Positions 20,309-29,104 of a DNA stretch of 64,000 bases are shown here, in pieces. Source of the DNA: an uncultured Bacteroidota bacterium (GTDB lineage Bacteria; Bacteroidota; Bacteroidia; Flavobacteriales; Flavobacteriaceae); the NCBI GenBank assembly GCA_902566635.1, contig CACFJP010000001.1:62001-126000 (forward strand). The letters run 5' to 3'. Position numbers and translations under genes: made by a program. Under the pieces are notes generated by a model. The model searched no databases. It had not been told where the DNA came from and was given only the letters and a program-made list of their open reading frames with translations. The number at the start of each line of letters is the position of its first letter. Within the stretch, counting starts at the first letter, position 1.

Positions 20309-21386
20309 AACCATATTGTCTGGTGGAGGAACAGGGGGTCATATCTTCCCAGCCCTAGCCCTGGCCAATGCTATAAAAACCGAAAAGGCACATGCTGATA
20401 TATTGTTTGTTGGGGCCAATCGACGGATGGAAATGAAACAAGTTCCCAGAGCAGGGTATCCGATTCAAGGGCTTTGGATTTCAGGACTTCATCGTAAACT
20501 GTCGATTCGAAATTTGATGTTTCCTCTAAAGCTCATTGTGAGTTTATGTCATTCGTATTTTATTCTAAAGAAATTCAAACCTCAAATAGTGATTGGTACT
20601 GGTGGATTTGCCAGTGGACCACTGTTGTATATGGCAATAAGAATGAACATCCCTTCTTTAATACAAGAGCAAAATGCTTTACCTGGGATCACTAACCGAT
20701 TCCTAGGCAAGCGTGTACATCGTATTTGCATTGCACATAAAGAGGCAGCATCGTTTTTTCCAAAGTACAAAACACGTATCACAGGAAACCCTTTACGATC
20801 AGACTTGGTTTCCTTCACCATTAGTACCAAAGAGGCAAGAAAGAGGATGAAGCTTGCACAATCAAAAACAACTTTACTAGTTGTTGGAGGTAGTCTTGGT
20901 TCAAAACGAATAAATGAGCTTATGGCTGTTCACTGCGACAGAATCACCCAAATGGGCGTTCAAATCGTATGGCAATGTGGGTCACTTTACAAAAAAGAAT
21001 TTTTGCCATTGCAAAAAAATAATGTTAATGTCACTCCATTTATTGATGATATGACAACAGCTTATGCAACTGCTGATGTAATTATTTCTCGAGCGGGAGC
21101 TCTTGCAGTTTCAGAACTGTGTCAAGTGGGTAAGGCAGTTTTGTTTATTCCATCACCCAATGTTGCAGAAAATCACCAGTACAAAAACGCGATGGCGATT
21201 GCTAATGAAGAAGCAGCAGTAGTGATAGAAGAAAAGGAACTAGAGAATAGATTTCAATCTGAGATAGGCGCACTCCTAACTGATGTTGAGTGGCGGGCAA
21301 AGCTGGGTAAAAACATCAAAAAATTGGCAAAGCCAAATGCGACCAAATCGATTGTCGAACAAATTAATGCCCTAGTCAATGATTAA
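20295..21386 (+). CDS. murG: UDP-GlcNAc:lipid I GlcNAc transferase
   Basis: SGGGTGGHIFPALALA, GTGGFASGP, QEQNALPG, SRAGALAVSEL. Confidence 0.96.
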   Translation: MKQFKTILSGGGTGGHIFPALALANAIKTEKAHADILFVGANRRMEMKQVPRAGYPIQGLWISGLHRKLSIRNLMFPLKLIVSLCHSYFILKKFKPQIVIGTGGFASGPLLYMAIRMNIPSLIQEQNALPGITNRFLGKRVHRICIAHKEAASFFPKYKTRITGNPLRSDLVSFTISTKEARKRMKLAQSKTTLLVVGGSLGSKRINELMAVHCDRITQMGVQIVWQCGSLYKKEFLPLQKNNVNVTPFIDDMTTAYATADVIISRAGALAVSELCQVGKAVLFIPSPNVAENHQYKNAMAIANEEAAVVIEEKELENRFQSEIGALLTDVEWRAKLGKNIKKLAKPNATKSIVEQINALVND

Positions 21387-22728
21387 ACAGCAAGTTTATT
21401 TCTTGGGTATTGGAGGGATTGGAATGTCAGCCCTAGCGCAGTATTTCGTTCAGCAAGGTCACGACGTGTTTGGGTATGATGGAATCGCATCGGAAATCAC
21501 TGAGAAGCTGAGTCAAATCGGAGCAACAGTGCATCACCGAGATAGTATTGAGAGCATACCAGCAGCATGTACCGACAAAAGCAAAACAACTGTTGTCTAT
21601 ACCCCTGCAATGCCTGAAGACTCCCCCCAGTTTGGATTTTTCAAATCAACTGGCTTTAACATTTTTAAGCGTTCTGAAGTGCTTGGTGAGTTGAGCAGAG
21701 AAATACACTGTCTTGCTGTTGGTGGAACGCATGGAAAAACAACAACCTCCTCAATTCTAGCACATTTGTTGAGAGAAAGTGGAAAAAAGATTACTGCTTT
21801 TTTAGGTGGGATTTCATCCAATTTTGGATCGAATTTTATTTGCAATGGCACAGAGCATATGGTGGTGGAGGCAGATGAATTTGATCGCTCTTTTCTCGAG
21901 CTTCACCCCGATCTACTATGCATTACTTCGATGGATGCAGACCATTTGGATATTTATCAAAATGAAAAAAATTTAGAAAAAAGTTTTAAAGCATTTGCAT
22001 CACTGGTCTCCAACCCACATCATCGTTGGATAAAAGATGGTCTTGAGGTTTCTGGTTTGTCTTTTGGCACAGCTTCAAAGGCAGATGTTCGTGTGCAAAA
22101 CATCAAAATTGAAAATGGTAATTATGTTTTTGATTTTCACAGTACAGACCAAATGTTGCGCAACCTTCAGTTCGGCCTTCCAGGTGCGCATAATTTGATG
22201 AATGCAACAGTGGCTATAGCAATGGCATTGTCTGTTGGATGCGATCCGAACTCAATTGCAAAAGCGTTGCAAACTTTTAAAGGGGTTGACAGACGATTCA
22301 GCATTCGAATGGAGGAACCATGTGTACTGATAGACGACTACGCACATCACCCAACTGAAATCGATCAAATGGCACAATCGATTCAAGAGTTTTATCCTTC
22401 ATCTGAAAAAACAATAGCTGTTTTTCAGCCTCATTTGTTTTCAAGGACTCGAGACTTTTGTGATGGATTTGCAAAGAGCCTATCGCAGTTCGATCACACC
22501 TTACTGCTCGATATCTACCCAGCACGTGAGTTGCCAATCTCTGGTGTTACAAGCCAATTGATTCAAGACAGCATGCGTGGGTCTGCAGAAATTGTATCAA
22601 AAAACCAATTGCTCGAAAAAGTGGTTGATGCTTGTGCCGACGTAATTGTATTTATGGGAGCAGGTGATATTGCAGACGAGGTTCAACCAATTGTGGAACA
22701 TCTAAAACGAAAGTTATATGTTGGTTAG
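21379..22728 (+). CDS. murC: UDP-N-acetylmuramate-alanine ligase
   Basis: GIGGIGMSALAQ, VGGTHGKTTTSS, DDYAHHPTEI, FQPHLFSRTRDF. Confidence 0.96.
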   Translation: MIKQQVYFLGIGGIGMSALAQYFVQQGHDVFGYDGIASEITEKLSQIGATVHHRDSIESIPAACTDKSKTTVVYTPAMPEDSPQFGFFKSTGFNIFKRSEVLGELSREIHCLAVGGTHGKTTTSSILAHLLRESGKKITAFLGGISSNFGSNFICNGTEHMVVEADEFDRSFLELHPDLLCITSMDADHLDIYQNEKNLEKSFKAFASLVSNPHHRWIKDGLEVSGLSFGTASKADVRVQNIKIENGNYVFDFHSTDQMLRNLQFGLPGAHNLMNATVAIAMALSVGCDPNSIAKALQTFKGVDRRFSIRMEEPCVLIDDYAHHPTEIDQMAQSIQEFYPSSEKTIAVFQPHLFSRTRDFCDGFAKSLSQFDHTLLLDIYPARELPISGVTSQLIQDSMRGSAEIVSKNQLLEKVVDACADVIVFMGAGDIADEVQPIVEHLKRKLYVG

Positions 22729-23434
22729 AAGATTGATATTTTCTTTTTGGGTCATCCTATCAATTGGAGCTTTTATGCTGTCTTCCTACAGAAATGCGGA
22801 AAGACGAGTGCTTGGATTTGTTGTTCATATGGATTATCAATACCCACAGATGATATCAAAAGATTCAGTTGATAAAATGTTGACACTTGTTTTTAAAGAT
22901 TCAATGAGTAGACGAAAATCTGAAATAAATTTAAAGCGTCTTGAGTTACGGCTTGCTCAAAACAATTTAATCAAAAAAACAGAGGCATTTTTAACATTGG
23001 ATGATACTCTTCATATAAAGGTTTTTCCTAGGATTCCTGTAGCACGTGTACAAGGGGAAACAGAGTTTTATCTCGACTTCGAGGGCAGTGTGATCCCTCT
23101 TTCTCCTACCTATGATGCTGAAGTTCCGATCATCACCACTACACCCAATATCGATCGATACCAAGCCCTATCTTCCCTATCTATTGCCATTGCAAATGAC
23201 AATTTTCTTGCATCGCATATTGTTGATATTAAGGATTTTGGAGATCAGGTCTATATGAACATAGTCGACCATGATTATCGACTGAAGATTAAATCAGTAG
23301 ATAATATGCAAACAAAATTTAAAAAATATAAAGCTTTTTATGCAGCTGCTATAGATCAAGGGATCATTGACGATTACAGCGAAGTTGCTTTGGATTATAG
23401 TGACCAAATCATTTGTAAGAGAAACACGTTATGA
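22718..23434 (+). CDS. ftsQ: FtsQ-like cell division protein
   Basis: Single-TM protein of 238 aa between murC and ftsA; IKVFPRIPVARV POTRA-like region. Confidence 0.82.
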   Translation: MLVRRLIFSFWVILSIGAFMLSSYRNAERRVLGFVVHMDYQYPQMISKDSVDKMLTLVFKDSMSRRKSEINLKRLELRLAQNNLIKKTEAFLTLDDTLHIKVFPRIPVARVQGETEFYLDFEGSVIPLSPTYDAEVPIITTTPNIDRYQALSSLSIAIANDNFLASHIVDIKDFGDQVYMNIVDHDYRLKIKSVDNMQTKFKKYKAFYAAAIDQGIIDDYSEVALDYSDQIICKRNTL

Positions 23435-24744
23435 AGCGAGAAAATAAAGGTGTTGGACTAGACATTGGAACAACAAAGATTGTAGCCATGCTTGGGCGTA
23501 AAAATGAGTATGGAAAGCTCAAAATTATTGGCGCAGGTAAATCCGAAAGTTTAGGTGTTCATAGAGGGGTTGTGAACAATATTACCCAAACGATTCAATC
23601 GATTCAGGCTGCTGTTCAAGAGGCTGAAACTGCGTCTGGCGAGACTATCAGCGAGGTGGTTGTCGGCATTGCTGGGCAACATATACGAAGCCTTCAGCAC
23701 AGTGATTATATCACAAGACCAAACCCAGAAGAGGTCATTCAAGAATCTGATTTAGAGGAACTTATCAATCAGGTGTATAAACTCGTGATGCTTCCTGGGG
23801 AAGAAATAATCCATGTTCTCCCACAAGAGTTCAAGGTCGACGGGCAATCAGAAATTAAAGAGCCAATTGGGATGTATGGTGCACGATTAGAGGCCAATTT
23901 CCATGTGGTTGTAGGCCAAATGTCATCAATTCGAAACATTGCTAGGTGTGTAAAATCTGCTGGCTTAGAGTTTGGTGGGATTACATTAGAGCCTTTAGCG
24001 TCATCATCTGCAGTGTTGAGCAAAGAGGAAAAAGAGGCAGGTGTTGCACTTATCGATATTGGAGGTGGAACAACAGACCTCGCTATATTTAAGGATGGTA
24101 TTATTCGTCATACCTCTGTTATTCCTTTTGGTGGAAACATCATCACTGAGGATATCAAAGAGGGTTGCTCCATTATTGAAAAACAAGCAGAACTTTTGAA
24201 AACAAAATTTGGTTCTGCATGGCCAGGGGAAAATAAAGACAACGAAATTGTTGCCATACCTGGGCTTCGTGGTCGTGATCCAAAAGAAATTACATTAAAA
24301 AATCTTTCCAAAATCATTCATGCTCGTGTCACGGAGATTATCGAAAGCGTTTATGCAGAAATTAAAAACTATGGGCATGAGGAGCAAAAGAAAAAACTTA
24401 TTGCTGGTATTGTTTTAACAGGAGGTGGCAGTCAGCTCAAGCACCTCAAACAACTTGTTGAATATATCACAGGAATGGATACTCGGGTAGGGTTTCCAAA
24501 CGAGCATTTAGCAGGGGATGAGCATGCAGAATCCACTGCTAGTCCAATGTTTTCAACAGCTGTTGGACTGGTGATGAAGGCAGTAGAGCAAATGAGTGCA
24601 TTTGAGGAAATAAAAAATGAAACAGATGATGTTGAAGATTCATCAACTGGCGATGCTTCAGAATATCATGAAGTAAAAAAGAGGAGGTCAATTTTTGATC
24701 GCTTTACAGAAGGAATTCGAGAATTTTTAGACAACGCAGAATAA
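23431..24744 (+). CDS. ftsA: Cell division protein FtsA
   Basis: GLDIGTTKIVAMLG, DIGGGTTDLAIF, LTGGGSQLKHL. Confidence 0.95.
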   Translation: MKRENKGVGLDIGTTKIVAMLGRKNEYGKLKIIGAGKSESLGVHRGVVNNITQTIQSIQAAVQEAETASGETISEVVVGIAGQHIRSLQHSDYITRPNPEEVIQESDLEELINQVYKLVMLPGEEIIHVLPQEFKVDGQSEIKEPIGMYGARLEANFHVVVGQMSSIRNIARCVKSAGLEFGGITLEPLASSSAVLSKEEKEAGVALIDIGGGTTDLAIFKDGIIRHTSVIPFGGNIITEDIKEGCSIIEKQAELLKTKFGSAWPGENKDNEIVAIPGLRGRDPKEITLKNLSKIIHARVTEIIESVYAEIKNYGHEEQKKKLIAGIVLTGGGSQLKHLKQLVEYITGMDTRVGFPNEHLAGDEHAESTASPMFSTAVGLVMKAVEQMSAFEEIKNETDDVEDSSTGDASEYHEVKKRRSIFDRFTEGIREFLDNAE

Positions 24745-24754
24745 ATAAGCACCA

Positions 24755-26611
24755 ATGGAATTAGATTATCAGAAAATAGATTTTGATTTACCAAAAAACC
24801 AAAGCAATGTCATAAAGGTCATTGGTGTTGGTGGAGGTGGTAGCAATGCGGTAAATTACATGTATCATTTAGGCATTAAAGGGGTCGATTTTGTTGCTTG
24901 TAACACAGATGCTCAAGCCTTACAAAATAGCCCTGTAGCCAACAAAATTCAACTCGGAGTATCACTCACAGAGGGATTGGGAGCTGGTGCGAATCCAGAG
25001 ATAGGGGAGCGATCTGCAATTGAAAGTGTAGATGAGCTTTCGCAGATGCTTTTGACCAATACCAAAATGATTTTTATCACTGCTGGAATGGGGGGCGGAA
25101 CTGGTACAGGTGCAGCGCCAGTCATCGCAAAAATGGCTCGTGATATGGGAATCTTGACGGTTGGAATCGTTACTATGCCTTTCCAATTTGAAGGGAAGAC
25201 ACGCAACGATCAAGCAGAGGTTGGGTTGGAAAAGCTCAGAAAGTTTGTCGATTCAATTATTGTGATCAACAATAACAAGCTTCGAGAGGTTTATGGCGAT
25301 TTAGGGTTTAAGCAAGGATTCGCAAAAGCAGATGAGGTACTTGCAAATGCCTCGCGAGGAATTGCTGAAGTAATTACCCATCACTACACCCAAAACATAG
25401 ACCTTAGAGATGCCAAAACGGTGTTGGCTGACAGTGGAACAGCAATCATGGGGTCTGCAACTGCAACAGGACCTAACCGTGGTGAGGAGGCAGTAGCAAA
25501 GGCCCTCGATTCACCACTGCTGAATGACAATAAAATCATTGGGGCAAAAAATGTACTACTGCTCGTTGTTTCTGGTCGTGATGAAGTAACTATTGATGAA
25601 ATAGGCATCATAAACGAACATATACAGCGTGAGGCTGGTCATGGTGCAAACATAATTATGGGAATAGGGGAGGATGCATCATTGGATGAGGACATTTCGA
25701 TAACTGTAATTGCAACAGGGTTTGATATCGAACAGCAGGACGAGATTATACATGCTGATCCCAAGAAAATTATTCATACGCTGAGCGAAGAACAAACAGT
25801 AGTGCACAAGCTTGAGGGTGACACAGATCAGGCTAATTTGATTTCGGGAATCAGGCAAACAAAGGAAAACAAACCCCAAGATGACGAGCTTGTGAAAACC
25901 ACAGATGTTATTCGATCAATAGAGGTTCAATTTGAAGAAATTCCAGAGCCGATACATGAGCCAATTCAAGAGGAACAAGAGTTTATTATTCATGAATTAC
26001 CAAGTCAAGTTAATGAAATGGATGTCATAGACCATGAGGTTGTTGAGCCAGAGACTAGTCCACTTAATCGACCTATTGAGGAGACAAACGAAACAGACAC
26101 GCCAGAAGAAAATGAGGTTCCTGTATTGTTTCACTTAGAAGAAGAACCAAAAAAGCAAGTTGCAAAGGAAAGCCAGCCAGTCTCAACAACTGTTCAAAAC
26201 GATCCGGAAAGCACACCATCTAAAGTCAAAAAATATAACCTTGAGGATTATGTTGAGCCAGCATCTGAAAAGAATGTAGCAGCTGCCACGCCTACGCCAA
26301 CAACAAAAAAAGAAGTAGCATCAGAACCTTTGGTTGAAGAGGAAAAAGAAGAGGAGTTAACACCAATGAATAGCACCATTACGCAGGGGCTTGCACAGCG
26401 TGCAGAGGAAAGGCGAAAAAAACTAAAATCATTCAATTATAAATTCACAACTAATCGAATTGATGAGCTTGAAAACGAACCAGCTTACAAAAGGGCACAG
26501 GTCGATATGAACAACGACAACAGCCTATCTCGATTGTCAGTTGAAACCGATTCGAGTAATGAAACACGAATTCGAACAAACAACTCCTTTTTACATGATA
26601 ATGTAGATTAA
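24755..26611 (+). CDS. ftsZ: Cell division protein FtsZ with long acidic C-terminal linker
   Basis: GVGGGGSNAVNYM, GGGTGTGAAPV, TMPFQFEGK; C-terminus RTNNSFLHDNVD. Confidence 0.97.
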   Translation: MELDYQKIDFDLPKNQSNVIKVIGVGGGGSNAVNYMYHLGIKGVDFVACNTDAQALQNSPVANKIQLGVSLTEGLGAGANPEIGERSAIESVDELSQMLLTNTKMIFITAGMGGGTGTGAAPVIAKMARDMGILTVGIVTMPFQFEGKTRNDQAEVGLEKLRKFVDSIIVINNNKLREVYGDLGFKQGFAKADEVLANASRGIAEVITHHYTQNIDLRDAKTVLADSGTAIMGSATATGPNRGEEAVAKALDSPLLNDNKIIGAKNVLLLVVSGRDEVTIDEIGIINEHIQREAGHGANIIMGIGEDASLDEDISITVIATGFDIEQQDEIIHADPKKIIHTLSEEQTVVHKLEGDTDQANLISGIRQTKENKPQDDELVKTTDVIRSIEVQFEEIPEPIHEPIQEEQEFIIHELPSQVNEMDVIDHEVVEPETSPLNRPIEETNETDTPEENEVPVLFHLEEEPKKQVAKESQPVSTTVQNDPESTPSKVKKYNLEDYVEPASEKNVAAATPTPTTKKEVASEPLVEEEKEEELTPMNSTITQGLAQRAEERRKKLKSFNYKFTTNRIDELENEPAYKRAQVDMNNDNSLSRLSVETDSSNETRIRTNNSFLHDNVD

Positions 26612-26613
26612 TT

Positions 26614-27063
26614 ATGAGCTTTCAAGACGAATTAAACACTAAACTCAAAGGGGCAATGCGTGAAAAAAACACTGTTGCTTTAGAGTCGCTACGAGCAATC
26701 AAATCAGCGATATTGTTATTGCAAACACAGTCAGGTGCGAAAGAAACTCCTGACGAAAGTGAGATCATCAAATTGTTGCAGAAACTGGTCAAGCAGCGCA
26801 AAGAGAGCGCATCAATTTTTAGGGATCAGGGGCGCGATGATTTGGCAGAGCTTGAAGAAGCTCAAATGGAAGTCATTAGTCAATTTTTACCTAAGCAGTT
26901 GTCATCGTCGGCGGTTGAAAAAATAATTGATAAGGTTATTGAGAAAATTGGTGCTACAAACATGAAAGATATGGGTAAAGTCATGGGCATTGCGAATAAG
27001 CAATTGGCTGGTCAAGCAGATGGAAAACTTATTGCAGAGATTGTAAAAAAGCGTTTAGGTTAA
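26614..27063 (+). CDS. GatB/YqeY domain protein
   Basis: LNTKLKGAMREKNTVALESLRAIKSAI; KVMGIANKQLAGQADGKLIAEIVK. Confidence 0.92.
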   Translation: MSFQDELNTKLKGAMREKNTVALESLRAIKSAILLLQTQSGAKETPDESEIIKLLQKLVKQRKESASIFRDQGRDDLAELEEAQMEVISQFLPKQLSSSAVEKIIDKVIEKIGATNMKDMGKVMGIANKQLAGQADGKLIAEIVKKRLG

Positions 27064-27112
27064 CAGTAGGTAGGGCTATTGTTGTGAAAGTTAGTACATT
27101 CGCATTTTTAAA

Positions 27113-27186
27113 GGCCCAGTAGTTCAACTGGATAGAATATCAGATTTCGGCTCTGAGGGTTGGGGGTTCGAATCCTCCCTGGGTCA
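27113..27186 (+). tRNA. tRNA-Arg (anticodon TCG)
   Basis: Cloverleaf read by hand: acceptor GGCCCAG/CTGGGTC, anticodon stem TCAGA/TCTGA with loop TTTCGGC, T-arm GGGGG-TTCGAAT-CCTCC. Confidence 0.92.
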
Positions 27187-27368
27187 CGCAATCGGAGAAT
27201 TGATTCACAGGAATTGGTCCTCCTTTTTTTATGTTTGAGATTTTTTTCAATAAAATCGGAATTGAGCCAAAAATAGCGTTCACTTTTGGGATCCGAACTC
27301 GGTCGTTTGACTTGTCGTAACCCATTCAGGATGGAAAGACTAAATTTTGCAGTTTTTGTCTTTGTTTT

Positions 27369-27393
27369 AAATCCCCACAACTTGTGAGGATTT
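27369..27393. terminator. Probable terminator hairpin downstream of susD
   Basis: Near-perfect inverted repeat AAATCCCCACAA-C-TTGTGAGGATTT flanked by A/T-rich runs. Confidence 0.5.
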
Positions 27394-27421
27394 ATTTAAA
27401 CTCATTTTTAATAGTTAAATG

Positions 27422-29086
27422 CTAGTTGTATCCTTCGTTCTGAACTAATTTAGAGTTTATTTGTAGTTCTGACGTTGGTATAGGCCATCTAATCTCATTA
27501 GATGTATACTGTGGCTGAGGATTACCACTGTTTGACCAAACGGGTTGAGATGAGTTAATTGCCTCAAAATAAACCCCATTCCGAATAAGATCATTTCTTC
27601 TCCAGCCTTCAAAACACAGTTCTTTTCTCCTTTCGCTTAAAATTTCATCTTTGTTATGTTGCTGGGTTCCAACAACCAAATCTGCTGCTACTCCAGTTTT
27701 GACTTCATTAGGCCATACACGTGCGCGAGCCCTTAGTAAGTTAATAGTCATATCTGCATCAGCCTGTGTGAGTTTGTTTTGACCATTTAAGGCCTCTGCA
27801 TACATCAATAAAACATCAGCATAACGAATATATATTTCATCCACTGGGGTATCACTTCCCCAATCACTTGGACGGATATTATGCCATTTCCATGGCTTCC
27901 ATGCTCCTCTTCCTAATCTCCTTGCTTGACCGTACGTAGTTTGACCTCTATCACCAAACATCCCGTCCTCTGGCCAATTGTTAATCCATTGTGATTGATT
28001 CACGTTGGTTTTTGCAATGTTATTTCTTGAGCGAATATCAAGGTCTTCATATGGTTGTGCAAAAGCATGATTGTTTCTGGGGAGTCCACCCTTTCCATTA
28101 GATGAAGTCCAATTGCCAGTATTTCCTGGTCCAGTAGCTGGGCCTGCTAACTCCCAATTAACATACCACATATTTCCATTAGCTGAACCATTTGATACCG
28201 ATCCCAACGGGCCATACAGCGTACCCACTGCACTTCCTTGACCCATTCCAGGACCATCAAAGCCAAAAGAAAAAATAATTTCTTGATTTTGCTCATAGTC
28301 GACTTTGAAAATATTAGGGTAATAGTCAACTAAATCATAAATTCCGCTGTCAATCACCCCTTTTAGTTCAGTTTCTGCTTTTGCAAAATAACTTTCATCA
28401 TTTATTGGGTGACCTGTCATCTGAAGGTACACACGACCTAGAACAGCTTGTGCTGCTCCCTTTGTAACACGTCCTCCGCCTTGGTTTGCATCTAAATTAT
28501 CTTTAGCGAAAAGTAAATCGTCTTCTATGAACTTATAAACATCTAAAGGTGTTGACTGCGGGACTTCCAGGTTTTCTAAAGAGGTTGTTTCATTTTTTAT
28601 CAAAGGAATATTCTCCCATGAACTAACTAAAGCAAAATTGATAATTGCTCTTAAGAAACGTGCTTGAGCTACAAGCTTATTTTTATCATCATCATCAATT
28701 TGATCTTCAGACATAGCACCTACTCTGTCAATGACGCTGTTGACTTTGTTTAGATTGACATACATATTCTCCCAAATATCCCGTATTATGATATCTGATG
28801 GAGAAAGCGTGTGAAGATAGATAGGTTTGAATCTACTCCAACCAGGAGAGACGATTTCGTCGACTGCCATTACTCCCCACAAATTTAACCAACCATTGTT
28901 CCCAGACTTGAGCGCAGATCGTGCGGCATCATAAGCCCCGACAGTGTAAATCTCAGCACCTGCCTTATCGGTTAGTAAGGCAGCAGGATCTATAATGCTT
29001 GTTGGATTTTCCTCAAGAAAGTCTTCTTGACACCCAAGAAACAACAATCCAAGTATAAAATATCTTACTGTTTTAATATTTTTCAT
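27422..29086 (-). CDS. RagB/SusD family nutrient-uptake outer membrane lipoprotein
   Basis: Lipobox LFLGCQEDFLEENPTS; C-terminal YADVLLMYAEALN and SERRKELCFEGWRRNDLIR motifs. Confidence 0.95.
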   Translation of the reverse strand: MKNIKTVRYFILGLLFLGCQEDFLEENPTSIIDPAALLTDKAGAEIYTVGAYDAARSALKSGNNGWLNLWGVMAVDEIVSPGWSRFKPIYLHTLSPSDIIIRDIWENMYVNLNKVNSVIDRVGAMSEDQIDDDDKNKLVAQARFLRAIINFALVSSWENIPLIKNETTSLENLEVPQSTPLDVYKFIEDDLLFAKDNLDANQGGGRVTKGAAQAVLGRVYLQMTGHPINDESYFAKAETELKGVIDSGIYDLVDYYPNIFKVDYEQNQEIIFSFGFDGPGMGQGSAVGTLYGPLGSVSNGSANGNMWYVNWELAGPATGPGNTGNWTSSNGKGGLPRNNHAFAQPYEDLDIRSRNNIAKTNVNQSQWINNWPEDGMFGDRGQTTYGQARRLGRGAWKPWKWHNIRPSDWGSDTPVDEIYIRYADVLLMYAEALNGQNKLTQADADMTINLLRARARVWPNEVKTGVAADLVVGTQQHNKDEILSERRKELCFEGWRRNDLIRNGVYFEAINSSQPVWSNSGNPQPQYTSNEIRWPIPTSELQINSKLVQNEGYN

Positions 29087-29104
29087 TTTATTAAAATTTA
29101 TAAA

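Noticed and set aside
27108-27380. 90-aa minus-strand ORF ending ...DPGRIRTPNPQSRNLIFYPVELLGL
   Set aside because: It is the antisense translation of tRNA-Arg (27113-27186), a well-known spurious protein type; the overlapping 27140..27325 ORF is rejected for the same reason.
27187-27421. Integrase or att-site remnant next to the tRNA
   Set aside because: No recognisable recombinase coding sequence or repeat of the tRNA 3' end seen; only the boundary position is suggestive.
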